Assembly (NCBI GenBank): GCA_963789785.1
Contig: CAWBNC010000017.1
Span: 94,908-158,907 of the forward strand
From: JAEULH01 sp963789785
GTDB taxonomy: Bacteria; Pseudomonadota; Alphaproteobacteria; Rhodospirillales; Defluviicoccaceae
Length of the DNA: 64,000 nucleotides
Direction of reading: 5' to 3'
In this document: piece after piece, positions 1 to 8,376 of the stretch
Numbering within the stretch: position 1 is the stretch's first letter
How the letters are laid out: each line of letters opens with the position of its first letter
Translations under genes and position numbers: made by a program
Notes under the pieces: generated by a model
Databases searched by the model: none
What the model saw: the letters and a program-made list of their open reading frames with translations, nothing else
What the model was told of the DNA's origin: nothing

Positions 1-211
1 GGTCGTGCTCAACGGCACGACGGTGCACAAATTGTTCCTCCGGCGAAGGCGCGGCGAGATAACCACAACAGGTCGCCGCTTAACCATCTCTGGGGCGACA
101 AATCCCTTATCGTAATTGCAGATCAAAATTTGCCCAGGATGGGGGTGAAAGCTTATGGGCATGCTTTCGGCGCTCCAACTCGGCCTGCGGGCGAACCTGA
201 CGCGGGCTTGT
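1..211. other. Left-edge stretch without an assignable gene
   Basis: I see no supportable gene here. One plus-strand frame is open from the window edge to about 258, but its translation resembles no family I recognise and it runs into the antisense of the DUF815 gene. In related genomes a peptidase or a surE/pcm-type gene often lies on this side of the DUF815 gene. I cannot see one. Confidence 0.4.
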
Positions 212-1078
212 TCAGGCCTTGGGCAGCGGTTGGCCGAGCCGCCCGGCCAGATCCTGGATGAACTGCCAGGCCACGCGCCCCGACCGGGCGCCGCGGGCGA
301 GGGACCAGGCGTTCGCCTCGGCGTGCAATTGCTCCGGCTCCATCTCAAGACCGAAATGATCGGTATACCCGGCGACGATGGCGAAGTAGGTCTGCTGGTC
401 GCAGGCATGAAAGCCGAGCCAGAGGCCGAAGCGGTCGGACAGCGAGACCTTTTCCTCAACCGCTTCGGCCGGATTGATCGCGGTGGAGCGCTCGTTCTCC
501 ATCATGTCGCGGGGCATCAGATGGCGGCGGTTAGACGTCGCGTAGAAGACGACCGTCGCGGGACGGCCCTCGATGCCGCCTTCCAGAACCGCCTTCAACG
601 ACTTGTAAGACGCGTCCTGGCCGTCGAAGGACAGGTCGTCGCAGAACAGGATGCAGCGGCGCGTATCCTCGCGCAGCACGGCGAGGAGCCGGGGCAGGGT
701 GGCGATATCCTCGCGGTGGAGCTCGATCAGCGCCAGGGCGCCGTCGTCCCCGTGTCCGGCATTGACCGCCGCGTGCACGGCCTTGACCAGCGAGCTCTTG
801 CCGGTGCCGCGCGCGCCCCACAGCAGAGCGTTATTGGCGGGCAGGCCGCGGGCGAACCGGCGGGTGTTGTCGAGCAGCGTCCGGGCCTGCTGGTCGATGC
901 CCTTGAGGAGCGCTAGGTCGACCCGGCTCACGCGGGAAACGGCCTGCAGCCTGCCCTCGGCGTGCCAGACGAACGCGTCGGCGTCGCTAAGGGCGGCCGA
1001 AGCGGGCGGCGCCGGCGCCAGTCGCTCCAGCGCGACGACCGCTCGGCGAAGAAGTGCGGTAATGTCCGTTTCGGCCAT
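212..1078 (-). CDS. DUF815-family ATP-binding protein (AAA-type ATPase)
   Basis: This 288-residue P-loop ATPase is of the DUF815 type. The Walker A motif GARGTGKSS lies at residues 88-96 and a Walker B-like stretch CILFCDDL at about 142-149. A conserved ATSNRRHLMP segment follows, as in AAA-type sensor regions. No signal peptide or membrane segment is seen, so it is probably cytoplasmic. The gene is divergent from yajC, a neighbourhood I recall as common in alphaproteobacteria. The physiological role of DUF815 proteins is not established. The family call is firm from the P-loop and overall pattern, but the function is unknown. The ATG at 1078 gives the family's usual length. Confidence 0.9.
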   Translation of the reverse strand: MAETDITALLRRAVVALERLAPAPPASAALSDADAFVWHAEGRLQAVSRVSRVDLALLKGIDQQARTLLDNTRRFARGLPANNALLWGARGTGKSSLVKAVHAAVNAGHGDDGALALIELHREDIATLPRLLAVLREDTRRCILFCDDLSFDGQDASYKSLKAVLEGGIEGRPATVVFYATSNRRHLMPRDMMENERSTAINPAEAVEEKVSLSDRFGLWLGFHACDQQTYFAIVAGYTDHFGLEMEPEQLHAEANAWSLARGARSGRVAWQFIQDLAGRLGQPLPKA

Positions 1079-1220
1079 GGCCAGAGGCTATAGGGCGGCC
1101 GGTCGCGAACCGCAAGCCGCCCGCGCCTCACCTGCCGGCGCCCGGCGTTATCGGTTGCAACCGGGGCAACGGGGCGTATAGTCCGCCGCGGGTTCCCAAT
1201 CCAATAAGAGGAGTTAAGCG

Positions 1221-1658
1221 ATGTTCATCTCGCCGGCTTTCGCGCAAGCGGGCGGAGATTTAGCGGGCGCCGGCGCCGGGATTGTGCAGTTTCTGCCGCT
1301 CATCCTGATTTTTGTCGTCTTCTACTTTCTCCTGATACGTCCCCAGCAGAAAAAAATGAAGCAGCACCGCGACATGCTCTCGGCCATCCGGCGCGGCGAT
1401 CGCATCGTCACCGGCGGCGGCATCGTCGGTACGGTCAGCAAGGTCATCGACGACAGCGAAATCCTGGTTGAGATCGCTGAAGGGGTGCGCGTGCGCGTCC
1501 ACAAGCCGCTGGTGTCGGCGGTTGTGGCCAAGACGGAGGCTGTCGCAGCGGCGGGCACGGCGCCGGGCCAGACCCCGGATTCGGCCAATGTGAATGCGCC
1601 GGCCGGCGAGCCGGGCAAGGGCGGTTTCAAAAAGTTTCTTGGCGGCAAGAAAGACTAG
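1221..1658 (+). CDS. yajC: Preprotein translocase accessory subunit YajC
   Basis: YajC is the small inner-membrane partner of the SecDF complex in protein export. The 145-residue product has a short N-terminus, one strong membrane helix at about residues 22-41 ending in the hallmark LLIRPQQKKMKQH, and the conserved cytoplasmic KGD-like IRRGDRIVTGGGIVGTV stretch. The C-terminal tail is rich in Ala, Gly and Lys. A clear AGAGGAG ribosome-binding site at 1207-1213 supports the ATG at 1221. It is followed by secDF, and the gap between them is filled by a 100-bp repeat element that begins directly after the yajC stop codon. Confidence 0.96.
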   Translation: MFISPAFAQAGGDLAGAGAGIVQFLPLILIFVVFYFLLIRPQQKKMKQHRDMLSAIRRGDRIVTGGGIVGTVSKVIDDSEILVEIAEGVRVRVHKPLVSAVVAKTEAVAAAGTAPGQTPDSANVNAPAGEPGKGGFKKFLGGKKD

Positions 1659-1758
1659 AGCACCCTGCACGCGAATGGGCGCAGATGAGATGCTCGATCT
1701 TTTGTAATCGATCAACTCTCCTCTTTCGGACGATATCATCCGAAAGCAGGTTGATCTA
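1659..1758 (-). repeat. Intergenic palindromic repeat, copy 1 (inverted relative to copy 2)
   Basis: This fills the yajC-secDF gap. Its reverse complement aligns along almost its full length with 4676-4776: it starts TAGATCARCCTGCTTTCGGA and ends GCAGGGTGCT in both. It contains the near-perfect 24-bp palindrome at 1723-1746 (arms CTTTCGGA and TCCGAAAG). The palindrome could fold in the yajC-secDF transcript and lower downstream expression; that effect is inference. Confidence 0.85.
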
Positions 1759-1780
1759 GGACGGGCGGCCAACGCCGGCG

Positions 1781-4294
1781 ATGAGCCACTTTCCCACCTG
1801 GAAGATCATTCTGATCGTCGCGGTTACCGTCTTCGGCATGCTCGCCGCGGCGCCAAACCTTCTGTCGCGACAGCAGGCCGAAGCCCTCCCGGATTGGCTT
1901 CCGCACCGGCAGATCAGCCTCGGCCTCGATCTCCAGGGCGGCTCTCACCTGCTTCTCGATGTCGATACCGGCGCGCTGATCCGCGAGCGGCTGGAGAGCA
2001 TGGTCGAGTCCGTACGCGCCGAACTGCGGACCGCGCGCGTTCGTTACGAGCAGCTCGGCATCAGCGGCGATGCGGTGCAGGTGATCATCCCCGACCCGGC
2101 CCAGCGCGACCAGGCGGAGCAGATCCTGCGCAAGCTCGATACCGGCACTTCGTTCGGTAGTGGCGAGAACGGGAAGATGTCCGTAAGCCTGACGGAGAAA
2201 GCCGTAGCCGACCGGGAAACGGCCGCGATCGACCAGTCCCTCGAGATTATCCGCCGACGCATCGATGAGACCGGCGTGCGCGAGCCGACCATCCAACGGC
2301 AGGGCCGGACCCGCATTCTTGTCCAGCTTCCCGGTATCGACGATCCGGAGCGGGTCAAGCGGCTGATCGGCAAGACCGCGAAGATGACGTTCCACCTCGT
2401 CGATGACAGCACGAACGCGACGGATGCCGGGCGAGTGCCGCCGGGAACCATGCTCTTGCCCATGGTCGAGGGTCAGGTCGCCGGCAAGCAGCCGCGGCAG
2501 ATCCTCGTCAACAAGCGGGTTCTCGTCAGCGGCGAAAACCTGCTCGACGCGGAGCCGACCTTTCAGCAGAACGAGCCGGTCGTCTCGTTCCGCTTCGACA
2601 CGATCGGCGCGCGCCGCTTCGGCGAGGCAACGTCGCACAACGTCGGCAAACTGCTTGCCATCGTGCTCGACAATCAGGTGATCAGCGCGCCGCGCATCCG
2701 CGAGCCGATCCTCGGCGGCTCGGGCGTGATTTCGGGAACGTTCAGCGTTGCCGACGCTCGCGACCTGGCGCTGCTGCTGCGCGCCGGGGCCCTGCCGGCG
2801 CCGCTGACGGTGATCGAGGAGCGCACGGTCGGGGCGGGGCTGGGCGCTGATTCCATTGCGGCCGGCAAGCTCGCCGGCGTCGTCGGCGTCATATTGGTCG
2901 CTGCGTTCATGACCTTCGTTTACGGCTTCTTCGGCGTTCTCGCCAACCTGGCGGTGATCATCAACATCGTGATGCTGCTCGGCGCCCTGTCGATGCTGCA
3001 GGCCACGCTGACCCTGCCCGGCATCGCCGGTATCGTCCTGACGGTCGGCATGGCGGTGGATGCCAACGTGCTCATCTACGAGCACATCCGCGAGGAGATC
3101 CGCAACGGCCGGACGCCGCTCTCCGCGCTCGACACTGGGTTTTCCCGCGCGATCACGACGATCATCGACTCCAACCTGACGACGCTCATCGCCGGCATCG
3201 TTCTTTACGCCATGGGCTCTGGGCCGGTGCGCGGCTTCGCCGTGACGCTGTCCATCGGGATCCTGACGACCATGTTCACGGCGGTCACGGTCACCCGGCT
3301 GATGATCTTCACCTGGTATCGCCAGGCCCAGGCCCCAGCTTCTCCCGATTTAACGGTCATCATGTTTCGTGGCATCACCCTTGTCCCGCCGGACACCAAG
3401 ATCCCGTTCATGGCCATGCACAAGATCAATCTGGCCATCTCCGCGACCATCATCATCGGCGCCGTTCTGTTGCTGATCTTCAAGGGCCTTAACCTCGGCA
3501 TCGACTTCAAGGGCGGGGTTCTGCTCGAGGTCCGCATGCCGGAGACGGCCGACCTGCAGGCCATGCGCTCGACGCTGGGCGGTCTGGAGCTTGGCGAGGT
3601 CGGGTTGCAGACCTTTGGGACGGACCGCGAGGTGCTGATCCGTCTGGAGAAGCAGCCGGGCGGCGAGGAGGCGCAGCAGGCGGCGGTCGCGAAGATCCGC
3701 GACGCGCTCGGCGAAGGTGTCGCCTATGAACGCGTCGAGGTTGTCGGTCCGCAGGTCAGTTCCGAGCTGTTCACGAGCGGTCTTCTGGCCATCGCCGCGG
3801 CACTGGCGGCGATCATGATCTACGTCTGGTTCCGCTTCGAATGGCAGTTCGGCGTCGCCGCTATCCTTGCCGACCTGCACGACGTGATCGCGACGATCGG
3901 CCTGTTCTCGCTCTTGGGCATGGATTTCGACCTGACGACCGTGGCGGCCCTGCTGACCATCGCCGGCTACTCGGTCAACGACACCGTCGTGGTCTTCGAC
4001 CGCCACCGCGAGAACCTGCGGAAGTACAAGAGCATGCCGCTGGACCAGCTTTTCGACCTGTCGATCAACCAGACCCTGTCGCGGACGACGATGACGGCGG
4101 CGACGGCGCTGATCGCCCTGGTCGCGCTCTATGTTTTCGGCGGCGAGGTCCTGCGCGGGTTCAGCACGGCGATGCTCTGGGGCATTCTCATCGGAACCTA
4201 CTCCTCGATCTTCATCGCCACGCCGCCGCTGCTCTACATGAACGTCCGCCGGTCCGCGGTCGCTCAGGATCGGGCCGTGGCGGAACCGTCATAA
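1781..4294 (+). CDS. secDF: Fused protein-export membrane protein SecDF
   Basis: A single 837-residue ORF contains both SecD and SecF, which use the proton-motive force to pull translocating proteins out of SecYEG. The SecD part has a membrane helix at about 7-25, the GLDLQGGSHLLL motif near 49, the large periplasmic domain and the DANVLIYEHIREE motif near 427. The SecF part begins near residue 527 (nucleotide 3361), with LGIDFKGGVLLEVR near 566 and NDTVVVFDRHREN near 733. No stop, frameshift or ribosome-binding site separates the halves. Many relatives in this order keep secD and secF as two genes, while rhizobia and Bacillus have fusions. The ATG at 1781 lacks a strong Shine-Dalgarno sequence. 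The downstream Mth938-type gene starts 4 bp after the stop. Confidence 0.95.
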   Translation: MSHFPTWKIILIVAVTVFGMLAAAPNLLSRQQAEALPDWLPHRQISLGLDLQGGSHLLLDVDTGALIRERLESMVESVRAELRTARVRYEQLGISGDAVQVIIPDPAQRDQAEQILRKLDTGTSFGSGENGKMSVSLTEKAVADRETAAIDQSLEIIRRRIDETGVREPTIQRQGRTRILVQLPGIDDPERVKRLIGKTAKMTFHLVDDSTNATDAGRVPPGTMLLPMVEGQVAGKQPRQILVNKRVLVSGENLLDAEPTFQQNEPVVSFRFDTIGARRFGEATSHNVGKLLAIVLDNQVISAPRIREPILGGSGVISGTFSVADARDLALLLRAGALPAPLTVIEERTVGAGLGADSIAAGKLAGVVGVILVAAFMTFVYGFFGVLANLAVIINIVMLLGALSMLQATLTLPGIAGIVLTVGMAVDANVLIYEHIREEIRNGRTPLSALDTGFSRAITTIIDSNLTTLIAGIVLYAMGSGPVRGFAVTLSIGILTTMFTAVTVTRLMIFTWYRQAQAPASPDLTVIMFRGITLVPPDTKIPFMAMHKINLAISATIIIGAVLLLIFKGLNLGIDFKGGVLLEVRMPETADLQAMRSTLGGLELGEVGLQTFGTDREVLIRLEKQPGGEEAQQAAVAKIRDALGEGVAYERVEVVGPQVSSELFTSGLLAIAAALAAIMIYVWFRFEWQFGVAAILADLHDVIATIGLFSLLGMDFDLTTVAALLTIAGYSVNDTVVVFDRHRENLRKYKSMPLDQLFDLSINQTLSRTTMTAATALIALVALYVFGGEVLRGFSTAMLWGILIGTYSSIFIATPPLLYMNVRRSAVAQDRAVAEPS

Positions 4295-4297
4295 GCC

Positions 4298-4678
4298 GTG
4301 CCCGATCCGCTGCCTTCTCCGCCCAGCGGTCGCCAGCAGATCCAGGCCTATGGCGGTGGCGGCTTCCGTGTTTCCGGCGTGCGCTACGAAGGCTCCGTGC
4401 TCGTCTTCGCCGAGCACACGGAAGCTTGGCCCGCGCGGCGCATCGACGAGATCGCCACGGCGGAGGTCGGCAGGCTTGTCGCCGGTGCCGCGGCAGGAAC
4501 ACTGGTGATCATAGGCTGCGGGGCACAGTTCCTGCCGATGGCGGACCCGCTGCGCGAGGAACTGGCCGCTGCCGGCATCAACGCCGAGTGGATGGCGACC
4601 GGTGCTGCGTGCCGCACCTTCAACCTGCTCATCGGCGAAGCCCGCGAAGTCCGCGCCGCGCTGCTGGCGGTGGAATAG
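4298..4678 (+). CDS. Mth938-like domain protein (DUF498, NDUFAF3-type fold)
   Basis: This 126-residue protein is of the Mth938/DUF498 family, the bacterial relatives of the mitochondrial complex I assembly factor NDUFAF3. The recognisable core is the stretch TLVIIGCGAQFLPM near the middle followed by the GINAEWMATGAACRTFNLL segment. The start is a GTG 4 bp after the secDF stop, which implies co-transcription and coupling with secDF. The position after secDF is the usual one in alphaproteobacteria. Its biochemical role in bacteria is not established. The stop codon TAG forms the first bases of repeat copy 2. Confidence 0.87.
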   Translation: MPDPLPSPPSGRQQIQAYGGGGFRVSGVRYEGSVLVFAEHTEAWPARRIDEIATAEVGRLVAGAAAGTLVIIGCGAQFLPMADPLREELAAAGINAEWMATGAACRTFNLLIGEAREVRAALLAVE

Positions 4679-4776
4679 ATCAGCCTGCTTTCGGACGGAA
4701 TCGTCCGGAAGCGGAAAGTCGATGGAATACAAAGAAATCGGATATATAAACCGCGCCCTTCCGGGCGCAGGGTGCT
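4676..4776 (+). repeat. Intergenic palindromic repeat, copy 2
   Basis: The partner of 1659-1758 in opposite orientation. It contains an imperfect hairpin built on GCTTTCGGACG and CGTCCGGAAGC (4687-4712), then GATGGAATACAA, and ends in GCAGGGTGCT. It starts at the stop codon of the Mth938-type gene, so it lies at the 3' end of the yajC-secDF transcript. The two copies bracket secDF as an inverted pair. Confidence 0.85.
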
Positions 4777-4858
4777 CTCGGTGTAAGCCTGCGCCCGGCG
4801 CCCGGCGCAGGCGGGCTGGGGCGACGGATGTTAGAACCGCGCCGCCCCGCGACTGCGG

Positions 4859-5461
4859 CTATGCCGCCTGCGCCATGTTCTTAGCGACAAAGTCCCAGTT
4901 GATCAGATGGTCAATGAACGCCTGGACGAAGTCCGGCCGGCGGTTCTGGTAGTCGAGATAGTAGGCGTGCTCCCAGACATCGCAGGTGAGTAGCGCCGTC
5001 TTGCCGTGCGCCATCGGGTTCTCGGCGTTCGGCGTCTTCATCACCGCGAGCTTGCCGCCGTCGGCGACAAGCCAGCCCCAGCCGCTGCCGAACTGGCTGG
5101 TGCAGGCGGTCTTGAATTCCTCCTTGAATTTGTCGAGCGAGCCGAAGGCGGCGTCGATCGCCGACGCCACGTCGCCGCTCGGCGCGCCACCGCCGCCAGC
5201 CTTCATGCAGTGCCAGAAGAATGTATGGTTCCAGACCTGCGCGGCGTTGTTGAAAACGCCGACTTTGCCCGAGTCGCCGAAGGTAGAGGTGATGATGTCA
5301 TCCAGCCCGTGGGCGGCGAGCGGGGTGTCCTTGACCATGCCGTTCAGGTTGGTGACGTACGATTGGTGATGCTTGCCGTGATGGAACTCCAGCGTTTCCG
5401 CCGAAATGTACGGCTCCAGGGCCTTCTTGTCGTAAGGCAGTGGGGGAAGTTCAAAAGCCAT
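4859..5461 (-). CDS. sodB: Superoxide dismutase, iron type
   Basis: This enzyme dismutates superoxide to hydrogen peroxide and oxygen in the cytoplasm. The 200-residue length is normal for Fe/Mn-SOD. Metal ligands are visible: His in the N-terminal ETLEFHHGKHH segment, His in NHTFFWHC, and the Asp/His pair in DVWEHAYYLDYQNRRPDF. The Gln in FNNAAQVWNHTFF and the FFWHCM context favour iron rather than manganese. There is no signal peptide. A purine-rich ribosome-binding site (AAGAGG) precedes the ATG at 5461. It is divergent from the first RTX gene, with only about 75 bp between them. Confidence 0.96.
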   Translation of the reverse strand: MAFELPPLPYDKKALEPYISAETLEFHHGKHHQSYVTNLNGMVKDTPLAAHGLDDIITSTFGDSGKVGVFNNAAQVWNHTFFWHCMKAGGGGAPSGDVASAIDAAFGSLDKFKEEFKTACTSQFGSGWGWLVADGGKLAVMKTPNAENPMAHGKTALLTCDVWEHAYYLDYQNRRPDFVQAFIDHLINWDFVAKNMAQAA

Positions 5462-5537
5462 AGGATGCCTCTTTCCCGGGTTTGAAATGGGCGTCTTCCG
5501 AAAGTATGACCCGAAGCCGCGATTTCAAAGCCTGCCT

Positions 5538-6178
5538 ATGATACTCAGCGGTGCCGACACCCTGGGGTGTCCTTGGCGTGACCCACTGCCGCTGTCGCGG
5601 CGGCGACGACCTGCTCCGTGGTCTTGCCGGCAGCGACAACATCGATGGCGGAACCGGCAGCGATACGATCTGTGGCGGCAGCGGTGACGATCACATTCTA
5701 GGCAAGACACCCGGCATCGGTGACTGGGACGATCGCGATACGATCTACGGCGGCACCGGCGATGATCGGATTTATGGGAACGGCGGCGAATACGACGGGC
5801 AGAGTCCTGACGGGACCGACCTCATATTCGGCGGGGACGGTAATGACCATCTCTACGGAAAGCTGGGCGATGACGTGCTTCACGGTGACGCCGGCAACGA
5901 CCTGCTCGGCGGGTACTATGGCGTCAACTCCATGTACGGAGACGCGGGCAACGATATCCTGAGAGGTCGGTTCGACGGCGACGTGCTCAAGGGCGGCAGT
6001 GGCAACGACACCTATCAGTACGTCGAAGCCCGCAACTTCACCCCCCGATCCAAGGACATCTTCCTGGACTTCGACAACGTCGGTCCGAAGGCCGGAGATG
6101 GCGCCGGACCTTGAGATTCTGGTCCGAGACGGTGACGCCGTTCCGGGCGCGTGGCACGCGGGCGATTTCATCCTGTAG
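5538..6178 (+). pseudogene. Decayed RTX calcium-binding repeat protein
   Basis: RTX nonapeptide repeats (GGxGxDxLxG) fill about 5593-6020: GGTGSDTI, GGSGDDHI, GGTGDDRI, GGDGNDHL and GDAGNDLL. There is no convincing start codon with a ribosome-binding site. A short RTX-like piece (ILSGADTL) sits in a different frame just upstream, from 5538. At the other end the main frame stops at 6114. A +1 shift near 6096 instead opens PDLEILVRDG followed by PGAWHAGDFIL and a stop at 6176-6178, matching the C-terminal tail of the next RTX gene. Compared with that gene, about 50 residues before the tail are missing. I read this as a truncated and frameshifted copy of a type I-secreted protein. A sequencing error could explain the shift but not the deletion. 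Confidence 0.7.
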
Positions 6179-6669
6179 CTTTCGGTTTGGCGAAAGGGTT
6201 AACGCCCGAAGGCGCACCCCTTTTCGCAAGACGCACCCCTTCCTGATTATTTTTCCTGATCATCGCTCTACCTGGCTGATCGAGCCGGGGCGCGGATGCG
6301 CAGTGGGCGCCGCTGCTGAGCATGGCCACGCGCTGCGGCTGCGCTGCCTGGTTTTTCGCCCGTGGCTGCAACCCGCTTGTCCAAAGCCGTAACCTTTTTA
6401 TCGCGGCGTCAACAAAAGAATCTCCCCATAAAAACGACACATTTACTTGGCGCGGGTTCCTTGCTTGAATCTCACTAACACAAAAAAGCCACAGAGAAGC
6501 CAAAAAAGCCATTTTCAGAGAAGCAGTGCACGCCACCCCCGACAGCCTCGCAAAGGCACGGCAGGGCGGCGGGTGGACGGGACTAGACAATCCGGAGATG
6601 AGGCATGCCCCGCGGGCGCGGGTCGCCCGGCACACGTGATCTGCGTGCTTTACTCCAGTGGAGGAGATA
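6179..6669. other. Long leader between the two RTX genes
   Basis: About 490 bp without a supportable gene. The middle part (about 6390-6530) is clearly more AT-rich than its surroundings, with A-tracts such as ACAAAAAAGCC at about 6480, and contains a short direct repeat (AAAAAAGCCA twice between 6480 and 6515). It probably holds the promoter of the second RTX gene, but I cannot assign -35/-10 boxes confidently. Confidence 0.4.
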
Positions 6670-8231
6670 ATGGGTACCTATACCGGGACGGATATGCGCA
6701 ACACGATCACCCCCGATACGGTGTCGACGGGTAAGACGCGTTTGCCTGAACACAGCAAGCCATCGGCGGGGGCAGACACGATCCACGGCCTCGGCGGTAA
6801 CGACACTCTCGATGGCGGCGGCGGCGGCGACACGATCAACGGCGGCGCCGGCAACGACAGCATCTGGGATCACTCGAGGGCTGTGGGCGAGACGAACGCG
6901 GGAAACACGATCCACGGCGACGGCGGCAACGACGACATCACGATCGATATCAGCGACAGCGGTGGCGCGAACCCCGCAGGCAACGCGGCCTACGGCGACG
7001 ACGGCAACGACACTGTTGGCGTCTATTACTCTCTCGCCCCGAACGAGTATGACGACTGGAAGGGGCAGAACCCAACCGGGTCCATTCTCCTGCACGGCGG
7101 AGCCGGCAACGATTATCTCTACGTCACCACGGGTTACGATACCTGGAGCCTCGACCTGTCGAAGACGACGGCGAGCCTGTACGGCGAAGCTGGGGATGAC
7201 TACCTAGCGGCGTCAGCGCGCAACCCGAACGGCGACGCCAGCGCGTGGGCCGGGCACAACACCGACAACCTCTACGGCGGCACGGGCAATGACAGCTACG
7301 TCGTGCTCGAAGGCAAAGACCATGTCTTCGAGAAGCCGGGCGAGGGGACCGACACCGTCATCGCGGACCAGACCGACTACACGCTGCCCGCCAATGTTGA
7401 AAAGCTTGAGATGGCCGTGGACCTGTCGGGGCCTTCGGATCACGGCTGGCACGGAATGGGAAATGAGCTCGACAACGTCATCACCGGGACCGACCTCGAT
7501 GGCGAACGGCTGGATGGCGCCGGCGGCGACGATCTCATCTACGGGAAGACGGCAGACGCCTACTACTTCGGCAACGACACCGACATCATCCATGGCGGCG
7601 CCGGCAACGACACAATCTACGGAGCGGCCGGTGACAAGGACACCTGGGACGGTAACGACAAACTCTACGGCGACGACGGCAACGACAGGATCTTCGGCTC
7701 GTTCGGCAACGATCTGATGTGCGGCGGTGCCGGAAACGACGAGATGGGCGGGCAGGCTGGCAACGACACCATGTTCGGCGGCGTCGGCAACGACAAGCTC
7801 GGCGGCGGCACCGGCAACGACAAGCTCTACGGCGACGCCGGTGACGACCTGCTTGCAGGCCGGTACGGGGCCGATCACATCAGCGGCGGGGCCGGGAGCG
7901 ATACATTCGATTACTATGCCGCGACCGACTCCGGAAAGGGTTCCGCCCACGACGTGATCTCCGACTTCACCGGCATCCATGCGCACGGCGGCGACCGGAT
8001 CGACCTGTCGAAGATCGACGCCGATGTCAACAGGGGCGGCAACCAGGCCTTCACCTTCGTCGGCACAACACCTGACCTGAAGGCGGGCCAGCTCCACGTT
8101 GTCGAGGCGGCGGGAGCAATAGCCTGGTCCAGGGCGAGACCGACGGCAAGGCGGGGGTCGACTTCGAAATCCTGGTTCAGGACGGCGCAACGAAGCCCGG
8201 CGCATGGGTCGGCGGCGACTTCATCCTGTAG
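6670..8231 (+). CDS. RTX calcium-binding repeat protein with type I secretion tail (frameshift near the C-terminus)
   Basis: This predicted secreted calcium-binding protein of about 520 residues is made almost wholly of RTX nonapeptides. They occur in three blocks (roughly residues 38-70, 270-330 and 335-405) separated by a spacer with the DYTLPANVEKLEM motif typical of RTX proteins. No catalytic domain is visible. The start is ATG 6670, with GGAGGAG just upstream; a GTG 12 bp earlier overlaps that site. The main frame breaks at about 8110, where one base appears to be missing. The shifted frame continues GGSNSLVQGETDGKAG, then EILVQDG and GAWVGGDFIL, and stops at 8229-8231. Without the correction it runs into unrelated sequence to 8364. 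No type I secretion genes are in the window. Confidence 0.8.
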
Positions 8232-8247
8232 GCGCAATGGGGCGGGA

Positions 8248-8282
8248 GGAGGGAGGGAGCAGGGTAGTCTCTCCCTCCCTCC
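8248..8282 (+). terminator. Strong hairpin after the second RTX gene
   Basis: A perfect 12-bp inverted repeat: GGAGGGAGGGAG at 8248-8259 and CTCCCTCCCTCC at 8271-8282, with an 11-base loop. It lies 16 bp after the restored RTX stop. No T-run follows, so termination is plausible rather than certain. Confidence 0.5.
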
Positions 8283-8376
8283 GCTTGCGCTGCAACCTGA
8301 CCCCTCGCGGGTTTGCGAGGTCAGGAACGTCTGGTCCGGACGGGCCGGACGCGCCATCTTCTAACCTGAGCGCTGG

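Noticed and set aside
155..916. Long plus-strand ORF opposite the DUF815 gene
   Set aside because: High GC gives long antisense frames; the translation has no family features, while the minus strand shows a complete P-loop ATPase.
1736..3085. Minus-strand 449-residue frame over secDF
   Set aside because: It is antisense to secDF, rich in Asp/Arg/His as expected of shadow frames, and has no recognisable domain.
5593..8000. DNA tandem repeat array
   Set aside because: The periodicity comes from RTX nonapeptide codons (GGCGGCxxCGGCAACGAC-like), not from an independent repeat element.
8232..8376. LexA box upstream of dinB
   Set aside because: A GAAC occurs near 8325, but no second GAAC or GTTC lies at the required seven-base spacing.
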